Notes: generated by a model from the letters alone, not told the origin. A stretch of DNA of 64,000 nucleotides from Pseudomonas sp. C2B4 (GCF_013359695.1 NZ_JABFMU010000006.1:62001-126000), one strand, 5' to 3'. Positions 1 through 9,866 are shown, counted from the first letter of the stretch. Program-made: numbers and translations.

Positions 1-90
1 TGTGGGAGCGGGCTTGCCCGCGATGAAGGCGGCACATTCAACATAGATGTGCCTGACAGTCCGCCATCGCGGGCAAGCCCGCTCCCACAG
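1..90. repeat. REP inverted pair (GCGGGCTTGCCCGC subtype)
   Basis: Two REP palindromes face each other. One reads GTGGGAGCGGGCTTGCCCGCGA near base 2 and its inverted copy ends in GCTCCCACAG at 90. The pair is separated by about 40 bases of unrelated sequence. This is the usual layout of a pseudomonad REPIN just upstream of a gene. Confidence 0.9.
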
Positions 91-164
91 GGGGCGGCGT
101 AATGTCACAGATGACCGAACACCCGGCAATGCGCGACAATGCTGGCAAGTTTCAGGAGTGAATC

Positions 165-416
165 ATGAGCGAAATGACTGATACGCCGGTTGACGGCACC
201 CTCGACGCAACCGGCCTCAATTGCCCGGAGCCCGTGATGATGCTGCACCAGCACATCCGTGACCTGGTGCCTGGCGGCCTGCTCAAGGTCATCGCCACCG
301 ACCCGTCGACCCGCCGCGACATCCCCAAGTTCTGTGTGTTTCTCGACCACGAACTGGTGGCGCAGCACGAAGATGCCGGCACCTACCTGTACTGGATTCG
401 CAAGAAGTCCGGTTAA
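165..416 (+). CDS. tusA: TusA-family sulfurtransferase
   Basis: The 83-residue protein belongs to the TusA/SirA family. These proteins carry persulfide sulfur on a conserved cysteine for tRNA thiolation and molybdenum-cofactor work in the cytosol. The family CPxP motif is visible as [16 protein letters not shown] near residues 19-34, with the catalytic Cys just before PEP. Size matches the family (about 80 residues). The start is set by AGGAG six bases upstream of the ATG. REP pairs flank it on both sides and no partner Tus gene is adjacent, so it is probably a single-gene unit. Confidence 0.9.
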   Translation: MSEMTDTPVDGTLDATGLNCPEPVMMLHQHIRDLVPGGLLKVIATDPSTRRDIPKFCVFLDHELVAQHEDAGTYLYWIRKKSG

Positions 417-432
417 CGACAATTCAAAACAG

Positions 433-521
433 GTGGGAGCGAGCCTGCTCGCGAATGCGGTCTGTCAATCAACAGTGATGGTGTCTGACATGGCCACTTC
501 GCGAGCAGGCTCGCTCCCACA
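433..521. repeat. REP inverted pair (GAGCGAGCCTGCTCGCGA subtype)
   Basis: GTGGGAGCGAGCCTGCTCGCGA at about 433 is followed after roughly 45 bases by its inverted copy TTCGCGAGCAGGCTCGCTCC. It fills the gap between the convergent tusA and MATE genes. No separate U-tract terminator is seen here. Confidence 0.9.
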
Positions 522-544
522 GTTTTTTGCCTGGTAATTGAGTC

Positions 545-1945
545 TCAACCGACCGAACGGCTGATGCGTATCCGTTTGCGTGCACTGCGCGTCAGGCGGA
601 TCGACAGCATCAGCGCCGCGCAGCTCAGGCCTGCGATCAGGCCTTCCCACAGCCCGCTCGGGCCGCTGGCCGGGCCGAACCAATCGGTCAGCCCCAGCAC
701 ATAACCCACCGGCAGACCGATGCCCCAGTAGGCGAACAGCGTCAGGATCATCGTCACCCGAGTGTCCTGATAGCCGCGCAGCGCGCCGGCGCAAATCACC
801 TGGATGGCATCGGAGAACTGATACAGCGCGGCATAGACGATCAACATCGACGCAATCTGGATCACCGTCTTGTCGGGCGTGTAGATCGAAGCGATAGGTT
901 CGCGCAGCAACATGATCAGGCTGGCCGAGAACGCAGCAAACACCAGTGCCGCACCCAGTCCGACCTTTGCCGCAAAGCGCGCCTGATAGGGGTTGCCCGC
1001 GCCCAGCGCCTGACCGACCCTGACCGTCACCGCCATCCCCAGGGAATAAGGAATCATGAACAGCAGCGAGCTGATGTTCAGGGCTATCTGGTGCCCGGCC
1101 ACTACGGTAGAGCCGAGGCTGCCAATCAACAGTGCGATCACCGCGAAGATGCTGGATTCGGCGAACACCGCGATACCGATCGGCAGGCCGATGCCCACCA
1201 GGCGCTTGATCACCGTCCATTGCGGGCGGTCAAAACGAGCCAGCACACGGGTGCGGGCATAGAAGGGCGCCCAGCAGGTCCAGCCGGCCATGCTCAATGC
1301 CATGAACCACATCACGATACCGCTGGCCCAGCCACAACCGACGCCGCCCAGGGCTGGCATGCCGAAATGGCCATAGATCAGCGCATAGTTCAGCGGGATG
1401 TTCAGCAGCAGTCCGCACAGGCCGATGACCATGCTCGGCCGGGTGCGGCCCATGCCGTCGCTGTAGCAGCGCAGTACGTAATAGAAAGCAATGCCGGGCA
1501 AACCGAAGGCGATGCCGTGCAGGTAGCCCATGCTCGGTTCGATCAACTGTGGGTCGACTTTCATCCAATGCAGGATCGGCTCGGCGCTGAGCAGCAAGCC
1601 GCTGCCGATCAGCCCGACACACAACGCCAGCCACAAGGCCTGGCGCACCAGGGGACCGATTTCATCAAGCTGTGCAGCGCCGAAGCGCTGGGCAACCTTG
1701 GGTGTGGTGGCCAGCAAAACGCCGGACATCAACAGGTAAACCGGAATCCAGATCGAGTTGCCCAGGGCCACCGAGGCCAGGTCCCGTGGGCTGACACGGC
1801 CAGCCATGACGGCATCGACGAAGCCCATGGCCGTGGTGGCCAGTTGCGCGATCATGATTGGCAGCGCCAGCCCGAGCAGGCCCTTGAGTTCTTGGCGAAC
1901 CGGGGTCGTGCGTGGGGCGGCGGTAGTGTCAGTTACGGAATTCAC
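545..1945 (-). CDS. MATE-family multidrug efflux transporter (NorM/PmpM-like)
   Basis: The 466-residue protein is strongly hydrophobic, with a pattern consistent with twelve membrane helices. It opens with a polar N-terminus, then LKGLLGLALPIMIAQLATT, the usual first helix of NorM-type MATE proteins. The family exports cationic drugs and dyes across the inner membrane in exchange for H+ or Na+. The length fits NorM/PmpM (about 460-480). The start is GTG at 1945, with only a weak GGACG upstream. It is convergent with tusA and divergent from pdxB. The coupling ion and substrates cannot be read from sequence. Confidence 0.88.
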   Translation of the reverse strand: MNSVTDTTAAPRTTPVRQELKGLLGLALPIMIAQLATTAMGFVDAVMAGRVSPRDLASVALGNSIWIPVYLLMSGVLLATTPKVAQRFGAAQLDEIGPLVRQALWLALCVGLIGSGLLLSAEPILHWMKVDPQLIEPSMGYLHGIAFGLPGIAFYYVLRCYSDGMGRTRPSMVIGLCGLLLNIPLNYALIYGHFGMPALGGVGCGWASGIVMWFMALSMAGWTCWAPFYARTRVLARFDRPQWTVIKRLVGIGLPIGIAVFAESSIFAVIALLIGSLGSTVVAGHQIALNISSLLFMIPYSLGMAVTVRVGQALGAGNPYQARFAAKVGLGAALVFAAFSASLIMLLREPIASIYTPDKTVIQIASMLIVYAALYQFSDAIQVICAGALRGYQDTRVTMILTLFAYWGIGLPVGYVLGLTDWFGPASGPSGLWEGLIAGLSCAALMLSIRLTRSARKRIRISRSVG

Positions 1946-2060
1946 AAGCGTAGCGTCCAGAGGTTTTGATGCGCAGGACCGCGCATTCTACGCGTTGACG
2001 TATCGGTCAGGAAAAGACTGTGTTGGGGATTTGTAATCGGTGCCGATGGTGGACGAGATC

Positions 2061-2105
2061 CTGTGGGAGCGAGCAAGTCGAATCGTCGCACCGCCGCTCC
2101 CACAA
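2061..2105. repeat. Degenerate REP element
   Basis: CTGTGGGAGCGAGCAAGTCG is followed by CCGCCGCTCCCACA. The outer GTGGGAGC/GCTCCCAC arms are kept but the inner palindrome has decayed. It lies in the MATE/pdxB divergent gap. Confidence 0.7.
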
Positions 2106-2199
2106 ATTGATCGGGTTATTCATCTTCGAGGTGAGCAAAGCTTGCTGGCCCATCAACGGCATCTCCGCCTACACTGCCAACCCGCCAAAGGAGCCTGCC

Positions 2200-3342
2200 A
2201 TGCTGATTGTTGCCGACGAAAATATCCCTCTGCTCGATGCCTTCTTCGAAAGTTTCGGTGAAATCCGCCGGGTACCGGGGCGTTCCATCGACCGAGCCGC
2301 CGTCGAACAGGCCGATGTGCTGCTGGTGCGATCGGTGACCAACGTCAACCGCGCGCTGCTTGAAGGCAGCAAGGTGAAGTTTGTCGGCACCTGCACCATC
2401 GGCACTGATCACCTGGACCTGGATTACTTTCAGCAGGCCGGCATCACCTGGTCCAGCGCACCGGGCTGCAATGCCCGGGGCGTGGTCGACTATGTGCTCG
2501 GCAGTCTGCTGACCCTGGCCGAAATCGAAGGCGTCGACCTGACCCAGCGTACTTACGGCGTCGTGGGAGCCGGTGAGGTCGGCGGGCGACTGGTCAAGGT
2601 CCTGCAGGGGCTGGGCTGGAAGGTATTGGTCTGCGATCCGCCACGGCACGCTTTCGAGGGTGGGGATTTCGTCAGTCTGGAAGAGATCATCGAACAGTGC
2701 GACGTGATCAGCCTGCACACGCCGTTGAACAAGCGCGGCAATCAGCCGACCTGGCATCTGTTCGATGAAAAACGCCTGAAGAAACTCAAGCACGGCACCT
2801 GGCTGATCAACGCCAGTCGCGGTCCGGTGGTCAATAACGCTGCATTGCGCGATGTATTGCTCGAGCGTGAAGATTTGCAAGCAGTGCTGGACGTCTGGGA
2901 GGGCGAGCCGGAAGTCGATGTGGCGCTGGCCGAACTCTGTGTGCTGGCGACGCCGCACATTGCCGGGTACAGCCTGGATGGCAAGCTGCGTGGCACAGCG
3001 CAGATCTATCAGGCGTATTGCGATTTCGTCGGCCAGCCGGCCCGGGTCGGTTTGAGCGATGTGCTGCCGTCGCCCTGGTTGTCGCAAGTGACCTTGCAGG
3101 CTGAAAGCGATCCGGCCTGGGCGCTGGCAATGTTGTGCCGTGGCGTGTACGACCCGCGCCGTGACGATGCGGATTTCCGTCGCAGCCTGGTAGGCAGTGT
3201 GAGTGAGCAGCGGGCGGCGTTCGATGCGTTGCGCAAGAACTATCCGTCGCGGCGCGAGATCGATGGGTTGCAGGTGCGGATTGATGGGGATGCGCCGGCA
3301 TTACGGCAGATAGTGGCGGCGTTGGGGGCTTCGTCTGTCTAG
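2200..3342 (+). CDS. pdxB: Erythronate-4-phosphate dehydrogenase
   Basis: PdxB oxidises 4-phosphoerythronate with NAD+, the second step of DXP-dependent pyridoxal-phosphate synthesis. The 380 residues match the family. An N-terminal part begins [16 protein letters not shown]. The Rossmann fold is seen in [20 protein letters not shown] (about residue 117 on), then INASRGPVV and a TPHIAGYS catalytic-His segment. The C-terminal extension typical of PdxB is present. The reading frame stays open upstream to 2020, but that part crosses the REP remnant; the ATG at 2200 has AAAGGA seven bases before it and gives the family N-terminus. It appears monocistronic. Confidence 0.95.
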   Translation: MLIVADENIPLLDAFFESFGEIRRVPGRSIDRAAVEQADVLLVRSVTNVNRALLEGSKVKFVGTCTIGTDHLDLDYFQQAGITWSSAPGCNARGVVDYVLGSLLTLAEIEGVDLTQRTYGVVGAGEVGGRLVKVLQGLGWKVLVCDPPRHAFEGGDFVSLEEIIEQCDVISLHTPLNKRGNQPTWHLFDEKRLKKLKHGTWLINASRGPVVNNAALRDVLLEREDLQAVLDVWEGEPEVDVALAELCVLATPHIAGYSLDGKLRGTAQIYQAYCDFVGQPARVGLSDVLPSPWLSQVTLQAESDPAWALAMLCRGVYDPRRDDADFRRSLVGSVSEQRAAFDALRKNYPSRREIDGLQVRIDGDAPALRQIVAALGASSV

Positions 3343-3357
3343 TAACTGAGTTGGCCC

Positions 3358-3424
3358 CTTCGCGAGCAGGCTCGCTCCCACATTAGGGCTGTGGCGCTCC
3401 TGTGGGAGCGAGCCTGCTCGCGAA
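3358..3424. repeat. REP inverted pair
   Basis: TTCGCGAGCAGGCTCGCTCC and GTGGGAGCGAGCCTGCTCGC stand tail to tail just after the pdxB stop, about 18 bases apart. Confidence 0.9.
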
Positions 3425-3456
3425 TGACCGCACCGCTGTTTCCGGATAAACACCCA

Positions 3457-3484
3457 TAAAAAACCCGGCCATCAGGGCCGGGTC
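3457..3484 (-). terminator. Rho-independent terminator of the small minus-strand gene
   Basis: On the minus strand CCCGGCC pairs with GGCCGGG around a five-base loop, and a T-run follows (an A-run on the plus strand at 3457-3463). It sits just past the stop of the gene at 3503-3682. Confidence 0.8.
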
Positions 3485-3502
3485 AAGAAGACGGTGGCTA
3501 TA

Positions 3503-3682
3503 TCACTTTTGTTCGGCAGGCTTGACCAATCGTTTCTCCAGGTCGCGGCAAGCTTCCTGGATCATGTCTTCAGTGATCGGTACTTCGCGGCCCTTTTCAT
3601 CGACAATCGAGCAACCCAGAGACTCATCTCGCTTCGGGCGGATCACTGGAACGGTGACATCGCTGCTGTTTTGCAAGGACAT
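3503..3682 (-). CDS. Small conserved Pseudomonas protein (PA1571-like)
   Basis: A 59-residue hydrophilic protein starting MSLQNSSDVTVPVIRPKRDE. It resembles the small conserved pseudomonad protein annotated as PA1571 in P. aeruginosa; this is from memory of the family, not a search. The charged C-terminal half (ITEDMIQEACRDLEKRL) looks helical. An in-frame start five codons earlier exists, but GAGGAG seven bases upstream of the ATG at 3682 decides the start. It has no signal peptide or membrane segment. Its own terminator follows. Function is unknown. Confidence 0.75.
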   Translation of the reverse strand: MSLQNSSDVTVPVIRPKRDESLGCSIVDEKGREVPITEDMIQEACRDLEKRLVKPAEQK

Positions 3683-3942
3683 GGCCTGTCTCCTCATCAG
3701 GTTGTGTGCTTACTGTAGAACCGCCAGGTGACCGGGCTGTGACATCTCCGTGCGACCGTTTCATGGCGGCAACACCAGTCCACCAGAAATGCCGCGACGT
3801 TGCCACCCGGACTTTAGACCAATAGCGTCTATGCCCTAGCGTTGGCGGTCATAATTAACCTGACTCATTGTGATTTACCAAGTTCCACCCCATTGAGCGG
3901 TGTAGGGTGAACCTGTCAATTGCTCCGCTCTGGATGATGCCA

Positions 3943-5727
3943 ATGCTCTCTGTTCGACACCGCCGTGCGATTCGCCTGGCCAGCCGTTTCATTGCGCCGT
4001 ATCGCTGGCACGCGTTCGGTGCCTTGCTCGCGCTAGTCGTCACGGCGGGCATTACCTTGTCCATGGGGCAAGGCATCCGCTTGTTGGTGGATCAGGGGTT
4101 CATGACGCAGTCGCCGCACCTGCTCAACCAGTCCATCGGCCTGTTCATGCTGCTGGTCATCGGTTTGGCGGTTGGCACTTTCGCGCGGTTTTACCTGGTG
4201 TCATGGATCGGTGAGCGCTGTGTTGCGGACATCCGCCGCCAGGTATTCAACCATCTGATTTATCTGCATCCGGGTTTCTACGAAAACAACCGAAGCTCCG
4301 AGATCCAGTCACGGCTGACTGCTGATACCACGCTCCTGCAATCGGTGATCGGTTCTTCGCTGTCGATGTTCCTGCGCAATCTGCTGATGGTGATCGGCGG
4401 GATCGTGCTGCTGTTTATCACCAACCCCAAACTCACCAGCATCGTAGTGGTCGCCTTGCCACTGGTGATCGCGCCGATCCTGATCTTCGGTCGCCGGGTG
4501 CGCAATCTGTCGCGCCTGAGCCAGGACCGGATCGCCGATATTGGCAGTTATGTCTCCGAAACCCTTGGCCAGATCAAGACCGTGCAGGCCTATAACCATC
4601 AGGGCCAGGACGAGCGACGTTTCGCCGTGACCGTGGAAGAGGCGTTCGATACCGCGCGCAAGCGCATTTTTCAGCGGGCCTGGCTGATTACCCTGGTGAT
4701 CGTACTGGTGCTGGGCGCCGTGGGCGTCATGCTCTGGGTGGGCGGCATGGATGTGATTGCCGGGCGGATTTCCGCGGGCGAGCTCGCGGCGTTTGTCTTC
4801 TATAGCCTGATCGTCGGCAGTGCGTTCGGCACCTTGAGCGAAGTGATTGGTGAACTGCAGCGCGCGGCAGGCGCGGCGGAGCGGATCGCCGAACTGCTGC
4901 GTTCGGAAAACATCATCCTGCCGCCGAGCAAAGATGTGGTGACCTTGCCCCCTCGGGTGAAGGGCGACCTGCTGTTGCAGAACGTGCGTTTTTCCTACCC
5001 GTCACGTCCGGAAAGTTATGCGGTCGATGGCTTGAGCCTGACGGTCAGGGCTGGCGAAACCCTGGCGTTGGTCGGTCCGTCCGGTGCTGGCAAGTCGACG
5101 GTGTATGACCTGTTGCTGCGCTTCTACGACCCAGCCGAAGGCCGCATCCTGCTGGATGGCGTGCCGCTGACAAGACTTGATCCATTGGACCTGCGCCGCT
5201 GCTTCGCCCTGGTCTCGCAAACCCCCGCGCTGTTTTTCGGCAGCATCGAAGACAACATCCGCTATGGCAACCCGACGGCAACGCTGGCCGAGGTTCAGGA
5301 GGCGGCAAAGATTGCCTATGCCCACGATTTTATCGAAGCCATGCCCAGTGGTTACCAGACTCATTTGGGCGATGGCGGCCTCGGTTTGTCCGGCGGCCAA
5401 CGCCAGCGCCTGGCCATCGCCCGGGCGCTGCTGGTGGATGCGCCCATCCTGCTGCTCGACGAAGCCACCAGTGCCCTCGATGCCCAGAGCGAACACCTGA
5501 TCCAGCAGGCCCTGCCGAGCCTGATGAAAAACCGCACCACCCTGGTCATCGCCCATCGCCTTGCGACGGTCAAAAACGCCGACCGCATCGCGGTGATGGA
5601 TCAAGGCAAACTGGTGGCGGTGGGTACGCACCAGGAACTGATTGCCAGCAATGCGCTGTATGCGCGGTTGGCGGCGTTGCAGTTCAGTGATGGGCACAAC
5701 ACCGTTCTCGATGAACTGACCGACTGA
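3943..5727 (+). CDS. MsbA-like ABC exporter, fused permease-ATPase
   Basis: A half-transporter of about 594 residues: an N-terminal six-helix ABC-transporter membrane domain (to about residue 310), then a nucleotide-binding domain. Visible are Walker A GPSGAGKST, Q-loop SQTPALFFG, signature LSGGQRQRLAIARAL, Walker B ILLLDEATSALD and the switch His in VIAHRLATV. Such proteins work as dimers in the inner membrane and flip lipids, lipid A or drugs outward. This one is outside any lipid-A operon, so I do not call it MsbA itself. The start is uncertain: a GTG at 3907 and ATGs at 3934, 3937 and 3943 are in frame; 3943 gives the compact N-terminus MLSVRHRRAIRLASRFIAPY. Confidence 0.88.
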   Translation: MLSVRHRRAIRLASRFIAPYRWHAFGALLALVVTAGITLSMGQGIRLLVDQGFMTQSPHLLNQSIGLFMLLVIGLAVGTFARFYLVSWIGERCVADIRRQVFNHLIYLHPGFYENNRSSEIQSRLTADTTLLQSVIGSSLSMFLRNLLMVIGGIVLLFITNPKLTSIVVVALPLVIAPILIFGRRVRNLSRLSQDRIADIGSYVSETLGQIKTVQAYNHQGQDERRFAVTVEEAFDTARKRIFQRAWLITLVIVLVLGAVGVMLWVGGMDVIAGRISAGELAAFVFYSLIVGSAFGTLSEVIGELQRAAGAAERIAELLRSENIILPPSKDVVTLPPRVKGDLLLQNVRFSYPSRPESYAVDGLSLTVRAGETLALVGPSGAGKSTVYDLLLRFYDPAEGRILLDGVPLTRLDPLDLRRCFALVSQTPALFFGSIEDNIRYGNPTATLAEVQEAAKIAYAHDFIEAMPSGYQTHLGDGGLGLSGGQRQRLAIARALLVDAPILLLDEATSALDAQSEHLIQQALPSLMKNRTTLVIAHRLATVKNADRIAVMDQGKLVAVGTHQELIASNALYARLAALQFSDGHNTVLDELTD

Positions 5728-5739
5728 ATCGCACGCAAA

Positions 5740-5773
5740 AAAATGCCCGCATTTATCGATGCGGGCATTTTTT
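5740..5773 (+). terminator. Rho-independent terminator after the ABC exporter
   Basis: AAAATGCCCGCAT and ATGCGGGCATTTTTT form a long stem with a short loop and a T-run. It can act in both directions, serving the exporter and the convergent slt gene. Confidence 0.9.
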
Positions 5774-5790
5774 GTGTCAATTAACGCTGC

Positions 5791-7719
5791 TTACTGATCA
5801 TCAAAATACCGTTCATGCCAATCCACCAGCGGTTGCGGTGAGTTGAGCTTCTGGCCGTAGATCACCGAATACGACAGCACGTTTTGTACATACTGGCGGG
5901 TTTCGTCGAACGGAATGCTTTCCACCCACACGTCGAAGCTCAAGTGGTCCGCACCGCGCAGCCACTGGCGCACGCGACCGGGGCCAGCATTGTAGGCGGC
6001 GGAGGCGAGGACACGGTTGCCGTTGAACTGGCTATGCACCTGGCTCAGGTACGCGGCGCCGAGCTGGATGTTCTTGTCCGGTTCGAACAATTGCTGCGGC
6101 GAAGCATAAGGAATGCTGAACTTGCGTGAGGTTTCCTTGGCGGTGGCGGGCATCAGTTGCATCAGGCCGCTGGCACCGACGCTGGAGCGGGCGTCGTCCA
6201 TGAAGGCGCTTTCCTGGCGGGTAATGGCGAACACCCAGCTCGAATGCAGGCCGCGGTTCTTGGCTTCACGCACCAGTGTATTGCGGTGAGCCATCGGGAA
6301 GCGGATATCCAGATCGTCCCAATACTGTGCCTGGCTGATGGTGCGGATAGCCGGGAAATACCATTTCAGGTCGTAGGCCAGTTTTGCCTGGGCGACCATT
6401 TCGTCACGGCTGAAGTGCCGGCTGACGTGGTACCACTCGCGACGACCATCGACGATCTGTCCGCGGGCATGGAATTCCAGGGCGCGACGTATACCCGGGG
6501 TGTTGCGCACCTTGTTGATGGTCGCCTGGCTCAGTACCAGCGGTTTGTTGATCAGCGAATAGGGCGACTGTGAACGGTCGGCGGCGAGGAACCCATAGAA
6601 ATCACGCTCGCGAGCAAGATTTTTATAGAGGTTTTGCGCTTCCGGATTCTGCGGTTGTGCCAGTTCCAGGCTGCGGGCCTGCCAGTAGCGCCAACGGTTG
6701 GTGGTGGCCAGGTCCTGGGGCAGGCGACGGGTCAACTGGTAGGCATCGTCCCAGCGAGCCAGGCGCAGCAGCAGGCGCAGGCGCCATTCGGACACGGTGT
6801 TGTCGCGCAATTCAGGGTCGTACTTGGTCATCACATCCAGCGCGCGGCTGTCGAAGCGGCGCGCGAGCGTCAGGCCGATTTCCCGGGCGATGGCCACTTT
6901 TTCGTCGCGGGAGAAGTGCATGCTGCTCGCGTAACCATCGAGCAGTGCCATGGCCTTGTCCGGGTCCTGGCGGGCGAAGCGGCGCAGGCCGAGGCTGACG
7001 ATATCCGACATCGGTTCGTCGGCCGGGGTGAAGCGCGACGGCTGGCTGAGCAATTCCGGTTTTTGCGCCACGTCGATCAACAGGCGACCGCGAGGGGCGA
7101 GGGTGGTCAGGCCATTGACCAGGCTGTTGGCCAGCGGGTAGTTGCGTGCCTGGGCGGCGAGTTTGGCGCGCTCCCAGCGTTTCTGTTCGGTCAACTGGCC
7201 TTCGGCGGCCCACATGCCGAACAGTGCATCGCAGGCCTCGGGCTGGGATTTGCCGGTCAGCCAGAGCTTGTTGGCGTTGGCGTAGCCTTCGGACTTGAGG
7301 TTGTGGCTGATCTGATACTGCGCGTTCAGGCAGTCCAGTTCAGTGAAATTCATTTTGGGGTCGTAGTACCTGACGAAGGTTGCCCAGTCCCCGCGATCGG
7401 CCAGCCAGCGCAACCAGCGCAGTTTCATCCAGTTGGCTTGCGGCAGATCGCCGTGTTCGGCGAGGAATTTTTCGATTTCGGCGTTGCTCGCGGTTTTCAG
7501 TCGTGCGGTCAGCTCGTCATACGCCAGATACGGCTCCAGCGGATAGTCGGCCAGGGCCTGGCTGTAACGGAAATAGGGGCCGGTATCGCCCTTGGCCAGG
7601 GCGCGCTTGGCCTCATCGTAATATTGGCGTTGGGTGGACAGGTCCACCGCCTGGGCGGATTGAATGGCAGCGGCAGAAAGTAAAAAACAGGACAAAAGAT
7701 TGAGAAGGCGACTGCGCAT
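5791..7719 (-). CDS. slt: Soluble lytic murein transglycosylase
   Basis: Slt cleaves the MurNAc-GlcNAc bond of peptidoglycan in the periplasm with formation of 1,6-anhydroMurNAc. The 642 residues start with a signal peptide (MRSRLLNLLSCFLLSAAAIQ, cleavage after AQA). A long alpha-helical superhelical U/L domain follows. The C-terminal catalytic domain carries ITRQESAFMDDARSSVGASG, with the catalytic Glu at about residue 503, LMQLMPATAKE, and AAYNAGPGRVRQWL. Length matches Slt70. Sixteen extra in-frame codons upstream would hide the signal peptide, so the start at 7719 is preferred. The anhydro-muropeptides it releases are the upstream substrates of NagZ, also in this window. Confidence 0.95.
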   Translation of the reverse strand: MRSRLLNLLSCFLLSAAAIQSAQAVDLSTQRQYYDEAKRALAKGDTGPYFRYSQALADYPLEPYLAYDELTARLKTASNAEIEKFLAEHGDLPQANWMKLRWLRWLADRGDWATFVRYYDPKMNFTELDCLNAQYQISHNLKSEGYANANKLWLTGKSQPEACDALFGMWAAEGQLTEQKRWERAKLAAQARNYPLANSLVNGLTTLAPRGRLLIDVAQKPELLSQPSRFTPADEPMSDIVSLGLRRFARQDPDKAMALLDGYASSMHFSRDEKVAIAREIGLTLARRFDSRALDVMTKYDPELRDNTVSEWRLRLLLRLARWDDAYQLTRRLPQDLATTNRWRYWQARSLELAQPQNPEAQNLYKNLARERDFYGFLAADRSQSPYSLINKPLVLSQATINKVRNTPGIRRALEFHARGQIVDGRREWYHVSRHFSRDEMVAQAKLAYDLKWYFPAIRTISQAQYWDDLDIRFPMAHRNTLVREAKNRGLHSSWVFAITRQESAFMDDARSSVGASGLMQLMPATAKETSRKFSIPYASPQQLFEPDKNIQLGAAYLSQVHSQFNGNRVLASAAYNAGPGRVRQWLRGADHLSFDVWVESIPFDETRQYVQNVLSYSVIYGQKLNSPQPLVDWHERYFDDQ

Positions 7720-7901
7720 GAGACGTCCGGACAGAAAAACCATGACAAGTGCTGGCGATGCCCACACTGAATTATCCGTAGCTTAGCCTTTTGCCAGCAG
7801 CGGGCGAAAGCTTTGCGGGCCTGTCTGCATCAGTTCGCAACATTTGTTGTGCAGAGTGCTTCGACAGTGAAATTGCCGGCCTTCTGAAGCCTCGATTCAG
7901 G

Positions 7902-7907
7902 TAGAAT
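7902..7907 (+). promoter_or_regulatory. Possible -10 of uup
   Basis: TAGAAT lies 26 bases before the uup ATG. No good -35 is found 16-18 bases upstream, so the call is tentative. Confidence 0.35.
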
Positions 7908-7932
7908 GCGCGCCCGGTTTTTGGAGAAGCTC

Positions 7933-9852
7933 ATGACCCTGCTCAAATTCAGCGATGTGTCCCTTGCTTTCGGCGCTATGCCGTTGTTGGACAAGGTGTC
8001 CTGGCAGATCGCCCGTGGAGAGCGGGTGTGCATCATCGGCCGCAACGGCACTGGCAAGTCCAGCATGATGAAGCTCGTCAAGGGCGACCAGAAGCCCGAC
8101 GACGGCTCCGTTTGGCGCGCACCCGGCCTCAAGATTGGCGAATTGCCGCAAGAATTGCCGGTAGCCGACGAGCGGACGGTGTTCGACGTAGTGGCCGAAG
8201 GCCTTGACGGTGTCGGTGCGTTGCTTGCCGAATATCACCACCTGAGTCAGAACATCGTCACCGACGCCGACCTGGACAAGCTGATGCACGTCCAGCACGA
8301 CCTCGAAGCCCGCGATGGCTGGCGTTTGCAGACCCTGGTCGACAGCACCCTCAGCCGCCTGCAGCTGCCAGCCGACAAGACCCTCGCCGAATTGTCCGGC
8401 GGCTGGCGTCGTCGCGTCCTGCTGGCCCAGGCCCTGGTGTCCGAACCGGATCTGCTGCTGCTCGACGAACCGACCAACCACCTGGACATCGGTGCGATCG
8501 CCTGGCTCGAAGAAGCCCTGAAGGATTTCCAGGGCGCCGTGTTGTTCATCACCCACGACCGTTCCTTTCTGCAAAACCTTGCGACCCGCATTCTTGAGCT
8601 GGACCGTGGTGGCCTGATCGACTGGAACGGCGACTACGCCAGTTTCCTCGTACACAAGGAAGCCGCACTCGCTGCCGAAGAAACCGCCAACGCGTTGTTC
8701 GACAAGCGTCTTGCCCAGGAAGAAGTGTGGATTCGCCAGGGCATCAAGGCCCGGCGCACCCGTAACGAAGGTCGTGTGCGTGCCTTGAAGGCCCTGCGCG
8801 TCGAACGCAGCGAGCGTCGTGAGCGCACCGGCAAGGCCAACATCCAGCTGGAAACCGCCGACAAGTCCGGCAAGCAGGTGATGGTGCTCGAGAATGTGAG
8901 CTTCGCTCACCCGGGCGGGCCGTTCCTGATCAAGGATTTCTCCATGGTGCTGCAGCGCGGCGACCGTATCGGTCTGCTTGGCGCCAACGGCACCGGCAAG
9001 ACCACGTTGCTGAAGCTGATGCTCAGCGGCTTGCAGCCGACCAGCGGCAAAGTGGAAGAGGGGACGAAGATCGACGTCGCCTACTTCGACCAGTTGCGTC
9101 ATCAGCTGGATCTGGAAAAGACCGTGATCGACAACGTCGCCGAAGGCCGAGATTTCATCGACATCGACGGCCAGAGCCGCCACGTACTGAGCTACCTCGG
9201 CGACTTCCTGTTCAGCCCGCAGCGTGCCCGCACGCCAGTCAAGGCGCTGTCCGGTGGTGAGCGTGCCCGTCTGTTGCTGGCCAAGCTGTTCAGCAAGCCG
9301 GCGAACCTGCTGGTCCTCGACGAACCGACCAACGACCTCGACGTTGAAACCCTCGAGCTGCTGGAAGAGGTCTTGCTGACGTTCAACGGCACCGTGCTGA
9401 TGGTCAGCCACGACCGGGCATTCCTCGACAACGTGGTGACCAGTACGTTGGTTTTCGAGGGCGAAGGCAAGGTTCGTGAATACGTCGGCGGTTATCAGGA
9501 CTGGCTGCGCCAAGGTGGTTCGCCGCGTCTGTTGGGTGTGACTGAAAGCAAATCCGGCAAGGCCGATTTGAACTCCGCCGTGGTCAAGGCCGAGCCTGCG
9601 CCGGTTGCGGTAGCTGTCGAAGCGCCAGTGGCCAAGAAGAAGCTCAGCTACAAGTTGCAGCGCGAGCTGGAAGCGTTGCCAGGGCAGATCGAAGCGATGG
9701 AGCAGCAGATTGCTTCTGTTGAGGCTCAGATGGCGGATGCCGGTTTCTACCTGCGTCCGGCGGCGGAAACTGCAGCGGTGATCGAACAATTGTCGCAGCT
9801 TCAGGCTGAACTCGACGTGATGGTCGAGCGCTGGGCCGAACTGGATGCGTGA
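7933..9852 (+). CDS. uup: ABC-F family ATPase Uup
   Basis: The 639-residue soluble protein has two ABC domains and no membrane part. Domain 1 shows GRNGTGKSS, LSGGWRRRV and LLLLDEPTNHLD; domain 2 shows GANGTGKTT, LSGGERARL and LLVLDEPTNDLD. The linker between them is charged (about residues 245-305). A Lys/Glu-rich C-terminal coiled coil (about 560-639, LSYKLQRELEALPGQIEAME) is the mark of Uup, which binds ribosomes or branched DNA and lowers transposon precise excision in E. coli. GGAG nine bases upstream sets the ATG at 7933. It is divergent from slt. Confidence 0.92.
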   Translation: MTLLKFSDVSLAFGAMPLLDKVSWQIARGERVCIIGRNGTGKSSMMKLVKGDQKPDDGSVWRAPGLKIGELPQELPVADERTVFDVVAEGLDGVGALLAEYHHLSQNIVTDADLDKLMHVQHDLEARDGWRLQTLVDSTLSRLQLPADKTLAELSGGWRRRVLLAQALVSEPDLLLLDEPTNHLDIGAIAWLEEALKDFQGAVLFITHDRSFLQNLATRILELDRGGLIDWNGDYASFLVHKEAALAAEETANALFDKRLAQEEVWIRQGIKARRTRNEGRVRALKALRVERSERRERTGKANIQLETADKSGKQVMVLENVSFAHPGGPFLIKDFSMVLQRGDRIGLLGANGTGKTTLLKLMLSGLQPTSGKVEEGTKIDVAYFDQLRHQLDLEKTVIDNVAEGRDFIDIDGQSRHVLSYLGDFLFSPQRARTPVKALSGGERARLLLAKLFSKPANLLVLDEPTNDLDVETLELLEEVLLTFNGTVLMVSHDRAFLDNVVTSTLVFEGEGKVREYVGGYQDWLRQGGSPRLLGVTESKSGKADLNSAVVKAEPAPVAVAVEAPVAKKKLSYKLQRELEALPGQIEAMEQQIASVEAQMADAGFYLRPAAETAAVIEQLSQLQAELDVMVERWAELDA

Positions 9853-9866
9853 TTGATCCTGCCATG

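Noticed and set aside
1..90. REP arrays as CRISPR
   Set aside because: The repeats are short inverted pairs scattered singly through the window, without regular spacers or cas genes.
2020..2199. N-terminal extension of PdxB
   Set aside because: It crosses a REP remnant and lies upstream of a good ribosome site; the extra 60 residues match nothing in the family.
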